From: Marinilactibacillus piezotolerans
GTDB lineage: Bacteria; Bacillota; Bacilli; Lactobacillales; Carnobacteriaceae_A
DNA: 61,909 bases
Assembly (NCBI RefSeq): GCF_900114235.1
Contig: NZ_FOSJ01000010.1
Location: 1 to 61,909, forward strand
Direction: 5' to 3'
Part shown: one piece after another, positions 1-9,137 of the stretch
Numbering within the stretch: the stretch's first letter is position 1
Layout of the letters: every line of letters starts with the position of its first letter
Translations under genes and position numbers: made by a program
Notes under the pieces: generated by a model
The model's input: only the letters and a program-made list of their open reading frames with translations
What the model was told of the DNA's origin: nothing
Database searches by the model: none

Positions 1-2
1 CA

Positions 3-725
3 GACATGAAAATGAGTGCAATGGCCGATTCGTATAAAGAGCAGATGAACAATCACGATTATCAGGATATGACGTTCGAAGAACGCTTTAATCTACTTGT
101 AGATCATGAGTATTCTCGTCGTCAGACAAGCAAACTACAGCGATTGATTAATCAAGCCCAGTTCAATGAACCGTCCGCAGCAATTGAAGATATTGAATAT
201 CATCCTGACCGGCATTTGGATAAACACCTTATTCTCGAATTGGCCGCAGGCAACTATATTCAAAAACATTTAAATATCATATTAATGGGAGCATCTGGAA
301 ACGGTAAGACTTGGTTATCAAATGCCTTCGGCGTTCAAGCCTGTAGACAACAGTATAAAGTGAAATATGTTCGCCTACCAGAATTATTAGATGAGTTCAT
401 TTCAGCAAGAAATGAAGCAGACGGTAGCTTTCGCCGGTTGATAAAGAAGTATAAAAAAGTTGACTTACTCATCATTGATGAATGGCTACTAACCACCTTA
501 CCCGAGGAACATACCCTAACATTATTTGAGATTATCGAATCTCGGTTGAAGACATCTTCAACCATCTTCTGTTCACAGACAGCACCTGAAGGATGGTATG
601 AGAAACTTGGGGAAGCGCTAGTAGCTGACGCAATTCTTGACCGTATCGTACATGATTCTTACACTGTTTTGATTGATGGTGAAGTTTCTATGCGTGAAAG
701 ACATGGACTGAAGGGTGTAAGATAA
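3..725 (+). CDS. istB: IS21-family helper ATPase IstB (5' end outside the window)
   Basis: AAA+ ATPase that assists the IstA transposase in target selection for IS21 elements. The Walker A motif GASGNGKT is near residue 95 and a Walker B-like stretch LLIIDEW near residue 155; the C-terminus RERHGLKG is typical of IstB. The frame is open to the window edge (an Asp codon precedes the first Met), and family members usually have a few more N-terminal residues, so translation probably starts upstream. The reading frame looks intact. istA is expected immediately upstream. Confidence 0.9.
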   Translation, partial: DMKMSAMADSYKEQMNNHDYQDMTFEERFNLLVDHEYSRRQTSKLQRLINQAQFNEPSAAIEDIEYHPDRHLDKHLILELAAGNYIQKHLNIILMGASGNGKTWLSNAFGVQACRQQYKVKYVRLPELLDEFISARNEADGSFRRLIKKYKKVDLLIIDEWLLTTLPEEHTLTLFEIIESRLKTSSTIFCSQTAPEGWYEKLGEALVADAILDRIVHDSYTVLIDGEVSMRERHGLKGVR

Positions 726-774
726 TAGAGCAAGTCAGTAACCATAATTGAAAAACTCTAGATAAATGGAATCC

Positions 775-806
775 GGCCACTGACAATTACATGTCAGTGG
801 CCTTTT
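775..806 (+). terminator. Rho-independent terminator after istB
   Basis: An 11-bp perfect stem GGCCACTGACA / TGTCAGTGGCC (775-785 and 792-802) with a 6-nt loop is followed by TTTT. It lies about 50 nt after the istB stop. Confidence 0.8.
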
Positions 807-810
807 CTTC

Positions 811-882
811 TCCGCATTAAGTGGATTTATTTCCCGCACTGACTGGCTCTAAACTCCGCATACGCGGCTCAATCTGTCCGCA
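811..882. repeat. Four terminal repeats (YCCGCA) of the IS21-type right end, 22-nt period
   Basis: The core CCGCA occurs at 812, 834, 856 and 878, exactly 22 nt apart (about two helical turns), preceded by T in three copies and C in one. All four are in one orientation between the terminator and the inferred IS tip. This fits the multiple transposase-binding repeats of IS21-family ends. Spacing and orientation are read directly; the binding role is inferred. Confidence 0.75.
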
Positions 883-897
883 ATATTCAGTAAATTT

Positions 898-945
898 AAA
901 TACCGCTAAATCAAGGTTAAACTACCTTGGCTTGACGGTATTTTT
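898..945 (-). terminator. Composite hairpin, likely terminator of the rpiR-type gene
   Basis: Outer arms AAATACCG and CGGTATTT (898-905 and 936-943) enclose an inner CAAGGT/ACCTTG stem. A T-run follows on the plus strand and a T-rich tract on the minus strand, so it may act in both directions. The same fold and core sequence recur at 4911-4958, so this is a repeated terminator-like element. Confidence 0.6.
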
Positions 946-993
946 TTGTACTAGTTGTGTCTCGACTTCTCCCTCACGCCTGTTAATTCAAAA

Positions 994-1785
994 TTAAACA
1001 TATTTATTAAAGTAACAATGCGCTAAGAACTCTATAAACATTAATAATTTGTATTTGCCACCTCGTTCTGCTCCATGGTCGCCAAGGTGGATGACGTGAT
1101 CGAAAACAGTTGAAAGCTTCATTTCTGGATTATGAGTTAACAGCACAGTAGTAGCTTTTGACCTGGTTATTTTCAAAGTTAAATCTTTTTGCATAACATA
1201 GGATCCTTCAAGTGATATGAAAATAGCTAAGTCATTTTCTTTAAGGTTATCAGCAGCAATTAATTGATTATTAAGTTGAGGATAGTATTCAACAAACTTT
1301 CCAGCAGTCAATAACATATGCTGTAGGATTTCAGCCATATTTCCTGGTATCAATGTTGCATAAAGATGAACATTTGAAGCATCATGAATTAATTCAGATA
1401 AATTCTCAAATTCTTTTAAATCCAGTTTTTCTGCATAAGCTGCTAAGTCAGTCACTGAATTTTGAAATTCTGAAAGGATATTTTTTTGTAAAGGACTTAC
1501 TTGTTTATTAGTAATTGCATCTAAATCAATTTTCATTTCGTCAAGTTCGATATAGGTTAACTGATAATCTTTTTTTAAATCATTAAATCCGGCATATCCT
1601 AAGTTTTGAGAAAATCGAGTGACGCTTGCTTTCGATATATGACACTCACTGGCAATATCATTTATTGAAAGATTTTCTTTATATAAATGTTTTAATAAAT
1701 AACGTGCAATGACGATATCAATTTCTGTATATGTTGGAGATTGATTGATGATGTTTTGAAGCGTTAATACTAACCCGGCGCTCAT
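994..1785 (-). CDS. RpiR/MurR-family transcriptional regulator (HTH plus SIS domain)
   Basis: Sugar-phosphate-responsive regulator, probably of the divergent GH1/EIIC pair. The N-terminal ~80 residues carry the RpiR helix-turn-helix (LSINDIASECHISKASVTRF at about 38-57). The C-terminal half fits a SIS phosphosugar-binding fold, though it is divergent. At 263 aa it is slightly short for the family (about 280). The ATG at 1785 has only a weak upstream purine stretch. A dyad and a cre-like site lie in the shared 205-nt intergenic region, and the ligand is probably a phospho-beta-glucoside (inference from context). Confidence 0.85.
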   Translation of the reverse strand: MSAGLVLTLQNIINQSPTYTEIDIVIARYLLKHLYKENLSINDIASECHISKASVTRFSQNLGYAGFNDLKKDYQLTYIELDEMKIDLDAITNKQVSPLQKNILSEFQNSVTDLAAYAEKLDLKEFENLSELIHDASNVHLYATLIPGNMAEILQHMLLTAGKFVEYYPQLNNQLIAADNLKENDLAIFISLEGSYVMQKDLTLKITRSKATTVLLTHNPEMKLSTVFDHVIHLGDHGAERGGKYKLLMFIEFLAHCYFNKYV

Positions 1786-1895
1786 ATAACCACTACTTTC
1801 TCGTGAAATAATGCAATATTATTTCTACCCTTTTTCTTATTATACCAATTAGTTTTATAAATCCATAATGGTCATAATTTCAATTCTTAAAACTA

Positions 1896-1920
1896 GTTTC
1901 AAAAGATGAAACCGTTCTCT
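1896..1920 (+). promoter_or_regulatory. Dyad overlapping a cre-like catabolite-repression site
   Basis: GTTTCA (1896-1901) and TGAAAC (1907-1912) form an inverted repeat, a candidate RpiR operator. It overlaps TGAAACCGTTCTCT (1907-1920), which matches the CcpA cre consensus TGWAANCGNTNWCA at all but the last base. A TATACT -10 candidate lies at 1953-1958. The site is in the divergent region between the regulator and the GH1 gene, so CcpA and RpiR control is plausible. Confidence 0.5.
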
Positions 1921-1990
1921 TAACGAGAGCCCATCTGGCTTAGTGTTGTTGCTATACTTGGACTATCAAATAGGAAAGGGATGAGAGCAA

Positions 1991-3385
1991 ATGACATTTA
2001 GGGAAAATTTTTATTGGGGAAATTCAGTTTCAAGTATGCAAACAGAAGGAGCTTGGAATGCAGAGGGAAAAGGTAAATCAGTATACGATATTAAAGAAGC
2101 GACTGAATTTTCTTCTGACTGGAAAGTTGCAACTGACTCTTATCATAGATATGAAGAAGACTTTGACTATATGCAAGACCTTGGAATGAATATGTATCGT
2201 TTCCAAATTTCGTGGAGCAGAGTAAATCCTACTGGAGATGGAGCGTTTAATGAAGCTGGGATTGAATTTTACGATCGATTCATTGACTCCTTGATTTCTA
2301 GAGGGATTGAACCAATGATTTGTTTATATCATTTTGATATGCCTTTGCATTTAGCAGAAAAGTACAATGGGTTTTTATCGAAAGAAGTTGTTAGCGCTTT
2401 TAGTCGATATGGAATTGAAATGATTAAGAGATTCGGCCATAAAGTGAAGCATTGGATTACGTTTAACGAACAAAATGCATTCTGTTTAATACCTGAAGTT
2501 TTTGAATCTTCTGGATATATGACAGGGGGAAAAAGTATAAACGAAGCCTATCAGATCCAACACAATATTATGATGGCACACACCTATGTGGCGAATTATA
2601 TACATGAGAATACCGACTGCCAAATAAGTGGGATGCTTGCTTATCAGGAAATATATCCGGCAACTTGTCATCCAAAAGATGTGTTTAGAGCAAGAGAATT
2701 TGATGAGCAGATTAACAATAATTTATTAGAAGCATTTGTACATGGTCGCTATTTGGATTCATTTTGGTCACTGCTTAAAGAACATAATATTGAATTGAAA
2801 ATCGAAGAAGAAGAATTAAATGAGCTCAGTAAATTAACAAGTGACTATTTAACGTTTAGTTATTATGCAACTAACGTTATTGATCATAAGAAAATTCCAA
2901 AAGGAACATTCCCTGCTGAATATTTAGAATTTGGAAAAGTTGATAATCCATATATAGATTCCACTGAATGGAATTGGCAAATTGATCCACTAGGTTTTAG
3001 AAATATATTAAATAAATTATATGCTAGATATCATTTACCAGTTTTCCCGATTGAAAACGGAATTGGAGTTATTGAAGAATGGGATGGAAAAAACTCAATA
3101 GAAGATGATTATCGTATTGAATATCATAGAGATCATATACAAGAAATGAAAAATGCAGTAGAAAAAGATGGTGTAGATGTAATAGGATATCTTGGATGGG
3201 GTCTTATTGATATTCTTAGTTCAAAAGGAGATATGCGTAAAAGATATGGTGTTGTGTATGTAAATAGGGAAAATCATGATTTAAAAGACTTAGCACGTGT
3301 TCCGAAAAAAAGTTATCAATGGTTAAAAAGAGTCATTCGTACAAATGGAGAAAATTTGTCTAGCATGGTAAGCAGAGAGGAATGA
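1991..3385 (+). CDS. Glycoside hydrolase family 1, 6-phospho-beta-glucosidase-like
   Basis: Cytoplasmic enzyme expected to hydrolyse phosphorylated beta-glucosides delivered by the PTS. GH1 hallmarks are visible: acid/base Glu160 in TFNEQN, nucleophile Glu355 in PIENG, and the C-terminal SSKGDMRKRYGVVYV stretch resembling the phosphate-binding S-x-K-x-Y motif of 6-phospho-glycosidases. At 464 aa it is of normal length. A GGAAAGGG ribosome site precedes the ATG. The EIIC gene starts 4 nt after its stop, so the two are an operon. The exact sugar cannot be read from sequence; 6-phospho-galactosidase activity is possible but less likely. Confidence 0.88.
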   Translation: MTFRENFYWGNSVSSMQTEGAWNAEGKGKSVYDIKEATEFSSDWKVATDSYHRYEEDFDYMQDLGMNMYRFQISWSRVNPTGDGAFNEAGIEFYDRFIDSLISRGIEPMICLYHFDMPLHLAEKYNGFLSKEVVSAFSRYGIEMIKRFGHKVKHWITFNEQNAFCLIPEVFESSGYMTGGKSINEAYQIQHNIMMAHTYVANYIHENTDCQISGMLAYQEIYPATCHPKDVFRAREFDEQINNNLLEAFVHGRYLDSFWSLLKEHNIELKIEEEELNELSKLTSDYLTFSYYATNVIDHKKIPKGTFPAEYLEFGKVDNPYIDSTEWNWQIDPLGFRNILNKLYARYHLPVFPIENGIGVIEEWDGKNSIEDDYRIEYHRDHIQEMKNAVEKDGVDVIGYLGWGLIDILSSKGDMRKRYGVVYVNRENHDLKDLARVPKKSYQWLKRVIRTNGENLSSMVSREE

Positions 3386-3389
3386 TCAT

Positions 3390-4700
3390 ATGTCAGATAA
3401 AAATGAAAGAATGATGAATAAGTTTGTTGAAATTGCAACTAAAATAGGAAATCAAGTTCATTTAAGATCTTTGCGGGATGCTTTTGCAACGATCATTCCG
3501 TTGTTTGTTTTAGCTGGATTAGCAGTTCTGATTAATTCTGTTGTTTTTCCATGGATCTTTTCTGATCAAATGCTGGAAACAGCAGAACAGTTTGGAACAA
3601 GTATTATTCGAGGAACGTTGAATAGTGCTGGTTTGCTGTTATGTCCTGCTATAGCTTATTTTCTATCAAAAAACAAAGGGTTTAGTAATCCTATTTCAGC
3701 AGCAATTATTGCCATAGCAACATATATCACAATGATGCCACTACAACTGATGACCACTACTACCACAGGTGAAGAAGTTCTAGTAGATAATGTACTAAGT
3801 TTTGCTAATTTAGGAACTGGAACAATGTTTGCCGGTATTGTTATTGGTTTAGTAGCTACTGAATTATTGATTGCGCTTAATAAATTTGATATTTTAAAAA
3901 TTAATCTAGGAGAAAAAGTTCCACCAGCAGTTTCGAGATCTTTTAATGTTATGATTCCAGCTATCATAACGGTATCATTATTCTCTGGATTATCTTTGCT
4001 ATTGATGATTACATTGGGAACTGATTTAATTTCTTTAATTGTAACGGTTATACAAGAACCTTTAAGAGCAGTTGGAACAAGTCTAGTGGGTTATTTGTTC
4101 CTTTATAGCTTAGGAAACTTATTCTTTGGATTAGGCATTCATCAATCTGTCATTAATGGACCATTTACAGAACCGTTCATGACACAAAATATTAATGAAA
4201 ATTCAGTAGCTTTTGCCGAGGGTGCAGATATACCGCATATTTTAACAATCAGCTTTCAAACTGCATTTGCTCAAATGGGCGGAACAGGCGCAACTATTTC
4301 CTTAATTATTGCCATCCTCATATTTTCAAAAGTAAAAGCTTATAGACAAATTGCAAATTTATCAGCAGCACCAGGTATTTTCGAAATCAATGAACCTTTA
4401 ATATTTGGTATGCCGATTGTATTCAATTTACCAATGATTATTCCATTTGTTTTGCTTCCAATTATTCAAACCATTATAGCTTATCTGGCTACTGCGGCTG
4501 GTTTGGTAAGTAAAACAGTTGTGTATATACCTTGGGTGACTCCGCCTGTTATAAGCGGATGGCTGGCAACGGGAGGAGATTGGAGAGCATCGGTACTCCA
4601 AATTATTCTAATAGCACTGGGAGTCATAATTTATCTTCCATTCTTGAAAATCAGCGAGCGAGTATTAATGAGACAGGCAGAACTGGAACAAGATCTGTAA
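3390..4700 (+). CDS. PTS lactose/cellobiose-family EIIC permease
   Basis: Membrane permease component importing and phosphorylating a beta-glycoside. It has about ten hydrophobic segments, the family sequence NEPLIFGMP (residues ~335) and the C-terminal TGGDWRA motif. It is 436 aa, normal for free-standing EIIC. It follows the GH1 gene by 4 nt. No EIIA or EIIB gene is adjacent, so it probably uses the EIIB (6793) and EIIA (9138) encoded 2-5 kb downstream (inference). A GAGGAATG ribosome site precedes the ATG. Confidence 0.88.
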   Translation: MSDKNERMMNKFVEIATKIGNQVHLRSLRDAFATIIPLFVLAGLAVLINSVVFPWIFSDQMLETAEQFGTSIIRGTLNSAGLLLCPAIAYFLSKNKGFSNPISAAIIAIATYITMMPLQLMTTTTTGEEVLVDNVLSFANLGTGTMFAGIVIGLVATELLIALNKFDILKINLGEKVPPAVSRSFNVMIPAIITVSLFSGLSLLLMITLGTDLISLIVTVIQEPLRAVGTSLVGYLFLYSLGNLFFGLGIHQSVINGPFTEPFMTQNINENSVAFAEGADIPHILTISFQTAFAQMGGTGATISLIIAILIFSKVKAYRQIANLSAAPGIFEINEPLIFGMPIVFNLPMIIPFVLLPIIQTIIAYLATAAGLVSKTVVYIPWVTPPVISGWLATGGDWRASVLQIILIALGVIIYLPFLKISERVLMRQAELEQDL

Positions 4701-4717
4701 TTGAATTATGATTTAAG

Positions 4718-4816
4718 AAGAAAAACACGGAGTTTATTTATAAAATATCTACAAATGAACTGGAAAAAAATAGCCAACTCGTGTCTGTTGTTTTTGTTGA
4801 ATCGTTATGTCAATAA
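4718..4816 (+). pseudogene. Remnant of a MazF/PemK toxin 3' end
   Basis: Translation from about 4718 gives EFIYKISTNELEKNSQLVSV, closely matching the C-terminus of the intact MazF at 23650-23994 (EFVEKISTNELEQINQLVSF). The frame continues to a TAA at 4814-4816. Nucleotide similarity runs on past the stop into the noncoding 3' flank (both contain GCTTTATAAA about 45 nt further on). No start codon or N-terminal MazF sequence remains. This is a decayed copy, and it could be the scar of a recombination joining 4.8 kb and 24.0 kb. Confidence 0.7.
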
Positions 4817-4910
4817 AAAAAGAATGTCGCTTTATAAAGTTTTAAATGAATTGTAAGTAAATAGAAAATAATCAAATGATAGAGGCTGGGACAAAACCAG
4901 CCAGAAAAGA

Positions 4911-4958
4911 AAATACCGCCCAAGCGCAAGGTAACTGAGCCTTGACTGGGCGGTATTT
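4911..4958. terminator. Bidirectional terminator-like hairpin (same family as 898-945)
   Basis: An 11-bp stem AAATACCGCCC / GGGCGGTATTT (4911-4921 and 4948-4958) surrounds an inner CAAGG/CCTTG stem. It is preceded by a GAGGCTGGGACAAAACCAGC segment, an intergenic motif common in Lactobacillales. It separates the plus-strand EIIC from the minus-strand antiporter. The rest of 4817-5048 shows no coding potential. Confidence 0.7.
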
Positions 4959-5048
4959 AAAATTATTTGTACACAAAATTTTGGGTATTAAATATTTATA
5001 TGCTAACTTTATCTTTATGGATATGTGGATCACTCTATTGTCAATACA

Positions 5049-6265
5049 TTACTTAGATTCAACCTTCTTCAATAATTTCGTTAAAGGATAAACACCCATA
5101 CTTTGAAGGACGAATGAGATTAGAATAGCTGAAAATGCAATAGAGATGACCAAATTTTGATTACCTACTGAACTGTTTACCGTCCATAGTAGTAAGACGA
5201 TCGACATGGATCCTTTAATGCCTGCCCATGATAAGAGCAAGAAATTTAAAAGAATGTTTCGAAATAATGTTTTTCTCCAATTTGGAAAAATGGACATAAG
5301 GGAAAAGACAATAATTGTTCTTGCAAGCACAGATAATAAAAATACCATGAAAGCTAGGGGCCATTGATTAAATTTTAAATAGGGTATGGCCTGTATACCA
5401 ATGAGTAGAAAAAGAATGGAAGTTAGAATGGGGTTAAGGATATTCCAGAATATATTTAAATGGTTTCTAGTTTCTATTTTATCTCAGTTTCTTTTTTTAC
5501 AAATGCAAAAGAAAGTACGATCCCCGAAATAACGGTTGCTAGCACCCCAGAAAAGCCAAAGTATTCAGCAAGCAGGAAGCTTCCATATGCTGTTAACACA
5601 CTTAACATTACCAGATAATCTGGGTGAGAAGTGAAACGTAGAAGTTTTCTGAGAATCCAACCTGTGATTAAACCTACGCCAACACCTCCCGCTGAAACAA
5701 TCATGAATTCCTGTAGAAAATGAAGAATTGAAAAACCACCACCGGTTTCGACCATCGATAAGACAATCGTAAACATGACAATGCTCGTTCCGTCATTTAA
5801 CATTGATTCCCCTTCTACAATATTTGCAATCTCATCCACACCATTGCTTTGCTTTAGAATATTTACAACAGAAACTGGATCTGTAGGAACCAATATAGCT
5901 GCTAGTAACAATGAGATGTTCCATGCCAAAGGATGAATTAATGCAGAAGTATAGTAGATCCCTATGCCTAAAAGAAACACAGTACCTAGCATACCAACAG
6001 TAGCCAGTGTCATAATGACAGGAGCATTACTTTTAAAAGCTTTTGCAGAAAACTGATATGCTGAGACAAACAGTAATCCTGGAATGAAAACTTCATATAA
6101 AACATCGCTTGCCACAGAAAAATCTGAAAATATAGGGATAAACGACAGTCCTATACCAATAAGTGCTAGAACAACAAGTACAGGAAAATACTTCTGCTTA
6201 ATATCAAGCATACGAACTACAATACTCACTAGCAGAAGAATCATCAGCTGATGCAATATTGTCAC
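5049..6265 (-). pseudogene. CPA1-type Na+(K+)/H+ antiporter, frameshifted
   Basis: Cation/proton antiporter of the NhaP/CPA1 type, read from 6265 down. The N-terminal 263 residues contain the transport-core sequences LVPTDPVSVVN and EGESMLNDGTS; the C-terminal part (through LSWAGIKGSMSIVLLL) lies in another frame ending at 5049. The break is precise: AGTTTC is present at 5469-5474 and 5486-5491, and removing one 17-nt unit between them joins the frames as KKETRNHLNIFW with no other change. The joined product would be about 400 aa, the usual length. The TAG that ends the first frame lies within the extra 17 nt. Recent inactivation is likely; a sequencing error cannot be excluded. Confidence 0.8.
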
Positions 6266-6792
6266 ATTAATACCCCTTTCTCTCTAAATATGAATTCTCT
6301 ATTAAAATAGTATAACAAAGAAAAGGATAGGAGTTAAAAATGTAGCTTATTGCAATTATTTAATTTCTACTTTCAGACTAGACACTTCTAAGAAAAGTTA
6401 CTACGATCCCATTATAAAACCATTTCGATAACTATTCAGAGAAAGTATATTCATAATTAAATAACCAAGAAAACTTTAAACGAATAATAATAAATATGAA
6501 TTATTCTCAGAAAAAAAGAAATTTGTATATTGATTATACCGCTATTTAATCAGAGACCCAGACTATTATCAGAGGTGAACGCGATATGTGTAGAAACTTA
6601 TAACTTTGTTGACTCATTTGTACATGATTTCAGTTTGGGGACATGGTGTAGTGAATGGTGAGGATAAATATTCATTTACAAATATAGTAAGCGATTACAA
6701 TGAATGACCTTTACGAAACGGAACTTGTTTATATATATTGTGGAATCGCTTTATTATATAGTTAAGATACAAAATAAAAGGAGGAATTAAAA
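6266..6792. other. Intergenic region between antiporter and LicR-type PTS operon
   Basis: No convincing ORF. The region is AT-rich and carries the divergent promoters. A strong cre-like site (6686-6699) and a GGAGG ribosome site (6781-6785) for the EIIB gene are the only elements I can support. No riboswitch or antiterminator hairpin was recognised. Confidence 0.5.
6686..6699 (+). promoter_or_regulatory. cre-like site upstream of the LicR-type PTS operon
   Basis: AGTAAGCGATTACA matches TGWAANCGNTNWCA at every defined position except the first. It is about 95 nt before the EIIB start codon, consistent with CcpA-mediated catabolite repression of a beta-glucoside operon. Confidence 0.6.
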
Positions 6793-7107
6793 GTGAAAAG
6801 AGCTTTAATTATTTGTGCAGGCGGAATGTCCTCGTCACTTATTGCAAAGAAAACAACGGATTATCTTCAAGGAAAAGGAAAAGATATAGAGCTTGATGCT
6901 ACGAGTCAATCACAGGGAGCCAAAATGATTGAGAAAGATGAATTTGATTTATATTTAGTTAGTCCTCAGACAAAAATGTATTTTAGCAGTTTAGAGAAAG
7001 CAGCTAATAAGAAAGGAAAACCAATTGTTAATATTCCACCCCAAGCATATGTTCCAATTCCAATGGGGATTGAAAAAATGGCTAAATTAGTTGAAAATAA
7101 TATCTAA
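6793..7107 (+). CDS. PTS lactose/cellobiose-family EIIB
   Basis: Cytoplasmic phosphocarrier that passes phosphate from EIIA to the sugar bound by EIIC. The phosphorylated cysteine is Cys8 in IICAGGMSSS, the family signature. At 104 aa it is full length. GGAGG precedes the GTG start. It is the first gene of a five-gene cluster (EIIB, activator, EIIA, small membrane protein, EIIC) resembling Bacillus lic and Lactobacillales cel operons. It is the only EIIB in the window and may serve three EIICs. Confidence 0.92.
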   Translation: MKRALIICAGGMSSSLIAKKTTDYLQGKGKDIELDATSQSQGAKMIEKDEFDLYLVSPQTKMYFSSLEKAANKKGKPIVNIPPQAYVPIPMGIEKMAKLVENNI

Positions 7108-7117
7108 AAAGGATCCG

Positions 7118-9124
7118 ATGAATGTGTTAAATCATAAAGAGATTTTGATTTTAGAATATTTTTACAACAATCAGAATAAATATCTTACAAGCAAGAAAGT
7201 TGCAAAAAATCTCGGAGTTACAGAGAAAACTGCTCGTAAATATATTAATCAGCTTATACAGGCTATTGATGACGATCTAGCTTGTATTACCTCAACTCCT
7301 GGCCATGGATTTAAGATAGTTATTCGAGATGAAGAAAAATTTAGAATCTATTTCCAGAGTAACAAAAAAGAACAACTTGAAAAAAGTAACATAAGGCATA
7401 TTGAAGACTCAAAAGATCGTCAATATTTTATTTTAAGAAAGATATTTTTTGATAATAAAGAAATATTCTTCGATAACGTCATGCTTGATTTAGCAGTATC
7501 ACAGTCCACTCTGTTGAATGATATCCAGTCTATAAATAAAAAGTTAAAGCAGTATGATTTATCTTTAAGAACCAGCAAAATAAATGGATTGTCGGTCGAG
7601 GGGAATGAACGGGACAAAAGGCATTTTATAATGAATTATTTCTTTGTTGAAAGACTACAAAATAATTTAAAGAGTCTCGGTGAAATATCAAAATTGCTAA
7701 CTGTTATTAGTCCAGAAGAAATATTACTTATTGTACTAGATGAATGCAGGAATGTGGGATTAAAATTGAACGATACTGTAATGTTAAACATCGTTACACA
7801 TATATCTCTAGCTTTGAAAAGAGTGGAAGAAGGATATCAAATCAAATTTAATCAGTATTTTAATAAGGAGGACTATACACAGGAAGTTTTTACAGCTGAA
7901 AAAATTGTAAATCGTTTGAGGAAAAGTTCGGATATCCATTTGCCTGATGAAGAAATATATAACATAGCACTTCATTTGAAAAATAAAAGCTCCAAAAGTT
8001 CTTTTACGATTGTAGATGAGGAAACAAAATGTCTAAGAGAAGCAATAACTAAAGTACTTGAAGAAATAGAATGGGATTCTGGAGTTCTGCTTTCTAAAGA
8101 CCCTATTTTGTTAAACGGTTTAATTGATCATTTTTCGCCATTTATTGACAGAATGAGAAATAATAATAAACTTTCGAATCCATTGCTTAAAGAAATTCTC
8201 TTCAATTATAGGTATGAGTTTGAATTAACTAAAAAATATTTTTCTAAAATGGAACAGTTAAAAAATTTTGGCGTTACAAATGATGAGTGGGCATATATCT
8301 CATTGCATATAATTGCTGCTCTAGAAAGAAAGATCAAAAGTGAAAAGAAGAATACATTAGTGATATGTGCTACTGGGTTAGGTAGTTCACAAATGCTAAA
8401 AGTTCGTCTAGAGAATGAATTAGGGTCAAAATTAAATATAGTAAAGGTAATCAGTTATTACGAAATTACAGATGAAGTATTGCAAGATATTGATTTAATT
8501 GTTTCTTCTATTGATCTCTCCAATGTTGTCTTTAATATTCCAGTAGTGAATGTCAGTGTCTTGCTAAATGAAGAAGATATTAAATTAATTAACCAATTTT
8601 TAGGTACTAGAGTAGCTTCGATTCAAAAGCCAAAAACAGACTATAAAATAAAAGAAAATCAAGTAACTCAATTGATTAATAAATATTTCCATCCTGATTT
8701 GTTTCTTCTTTCAAATACAATTGTAACTAAAAATGAAGCTTTAAATCTTCTGGCTGATAAAAGCATCCAATTAGATACTAGTATTATTAAACATTTTCTG
8801 ATGAACCAATTAAAGTTAAGAGAAAATTTCAGTAGTGTTGTGTTTTCAAAGCATATTGCTGTACCACATCCTATTGAAGGAGTTGGAAATATTCCAAGAG
8901 TTGGCATACTGATTACACCTAGAGGAATTGCTTGGGATGAGGCTAGTAAGGATATTAAATTAACTATACTGATGATTCCAGATAGATTTGGAAATAATCA
9001 AATAGATGAAGTAAGCAAAGCTCTTCTGCCAATCATTGAAAAAGATGAGTATCTTGATGAAATTGTAAAAGTAAACAATTATGAAGAATTCATAAATAAA
9101 TTAACAAAATTATTAACGCGATGA
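7118..9124 (+). CDS. LicR-type PTS-regulated transcriptional activator (HTH-PRD-PRD-EIIB-EIIA)
   Basis: Operon activator controlled by PTS phosphorylation. Domains in order: N-terminal helix-turn-helix (~10-60), two PRD regions (~170-390), a Gat-like EIIB domain with Cys417 in VICATGLGSS, and an EIIA type-2 domain with His584 in AVPHPIEG. About 668 aa, standard for LicR/CelR. I chose the ATG at 7118 because AAAAAGGA sits just before it; the upstream TTG at 7091 would overlap the EIIB gene without a ribosome site. It starts 10 nt after EIIB. It probably activates the promoter at ~6.7 kb when its sugar is present (family knowledge). Confidence 0.9.
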   Translation: MNVLNHKEILILEYFYNNQNKYLTSKKVAKNLGVTEKTARKYINQLIQAIDDDLACITSTPGHGFKIVIRDEEKFRIYFQSNKKEQLEKSNIRHIEDSKDRQYFILRKIFFDNKEIFFDNVMLDLAVSQSTLLNDIQSINKKLKQYDLSLRTSKINGLSVEGNERDKRHFIMNYFFVERLQNNLKSLGEISKLLTVISPEEILLIVLDECRNVGLKLNDTVMLNIVTHISLALKRVEEGYQIKFNQYFNKEDYTQEVFTAEKIVNRLRKSSDIHLPDEEIYNIALHLKNKSSKSSFTIVDEETKCLREAITKVLEEIEWDSGVLLSKDPILLNGLIDHFSPFIDRMRNNNKLSNPLLKEILFNYRYEFELTKKYFSKMEQLKNFGVTNDEWAYISLHIIAALERKIKSEKKNTLVICATGLGSSQMLKVRLENELGSKLNIVKVISYYEITDEVLQDIDLIVSSIDLSNVVFNIPVVNVSVLLNEEDIKLINQFLGTRVASIQKPKTDYKIKENQVTQLINKYFHPDLFLLSNTIVTKNEALNLLADKSIQLDTSIIKHFLMNQLKLRENFSSVVFSKHIAVPHPIEGVGNIPRVGILITPRGIAWDEASKDIKLTILMIPDRFGNNQIDEVSKALLPIIEKDEYLDEIVKVNNYEEFINKLTKLLTR

Positions 9125-9137
9125 AGGGGATAGGAAA

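Larger units (their letters stand above)
1..882 (+). mobile_element. IS21-family insertion sequence, right-hand part
   Basis: The segment holds an IstB-type ATPase gene, a hairpin terminator and a terminal region with four repeats spaced exactly 22 nt. IS21-family ends are known for multiple repeated transposase-binding sites and 5'-TG...CA-3' tips. Read from the outside, the outermost repeat gives TGCGGA, so the right tip is probably at about 882 (inference). The istA transposase gene and left end lie upstream of the window. No target duplication can be checked because the left end is missing. Confidence 0.8.

Noticed and set aside
5469-5491. Programmed ribosomal frameshift in the antiporter
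   Set aside because: A duplicated AGTTTC with a 17-nt unit explains the break, and no slippery heptamer with a pseudoknot is evident at the needed place.
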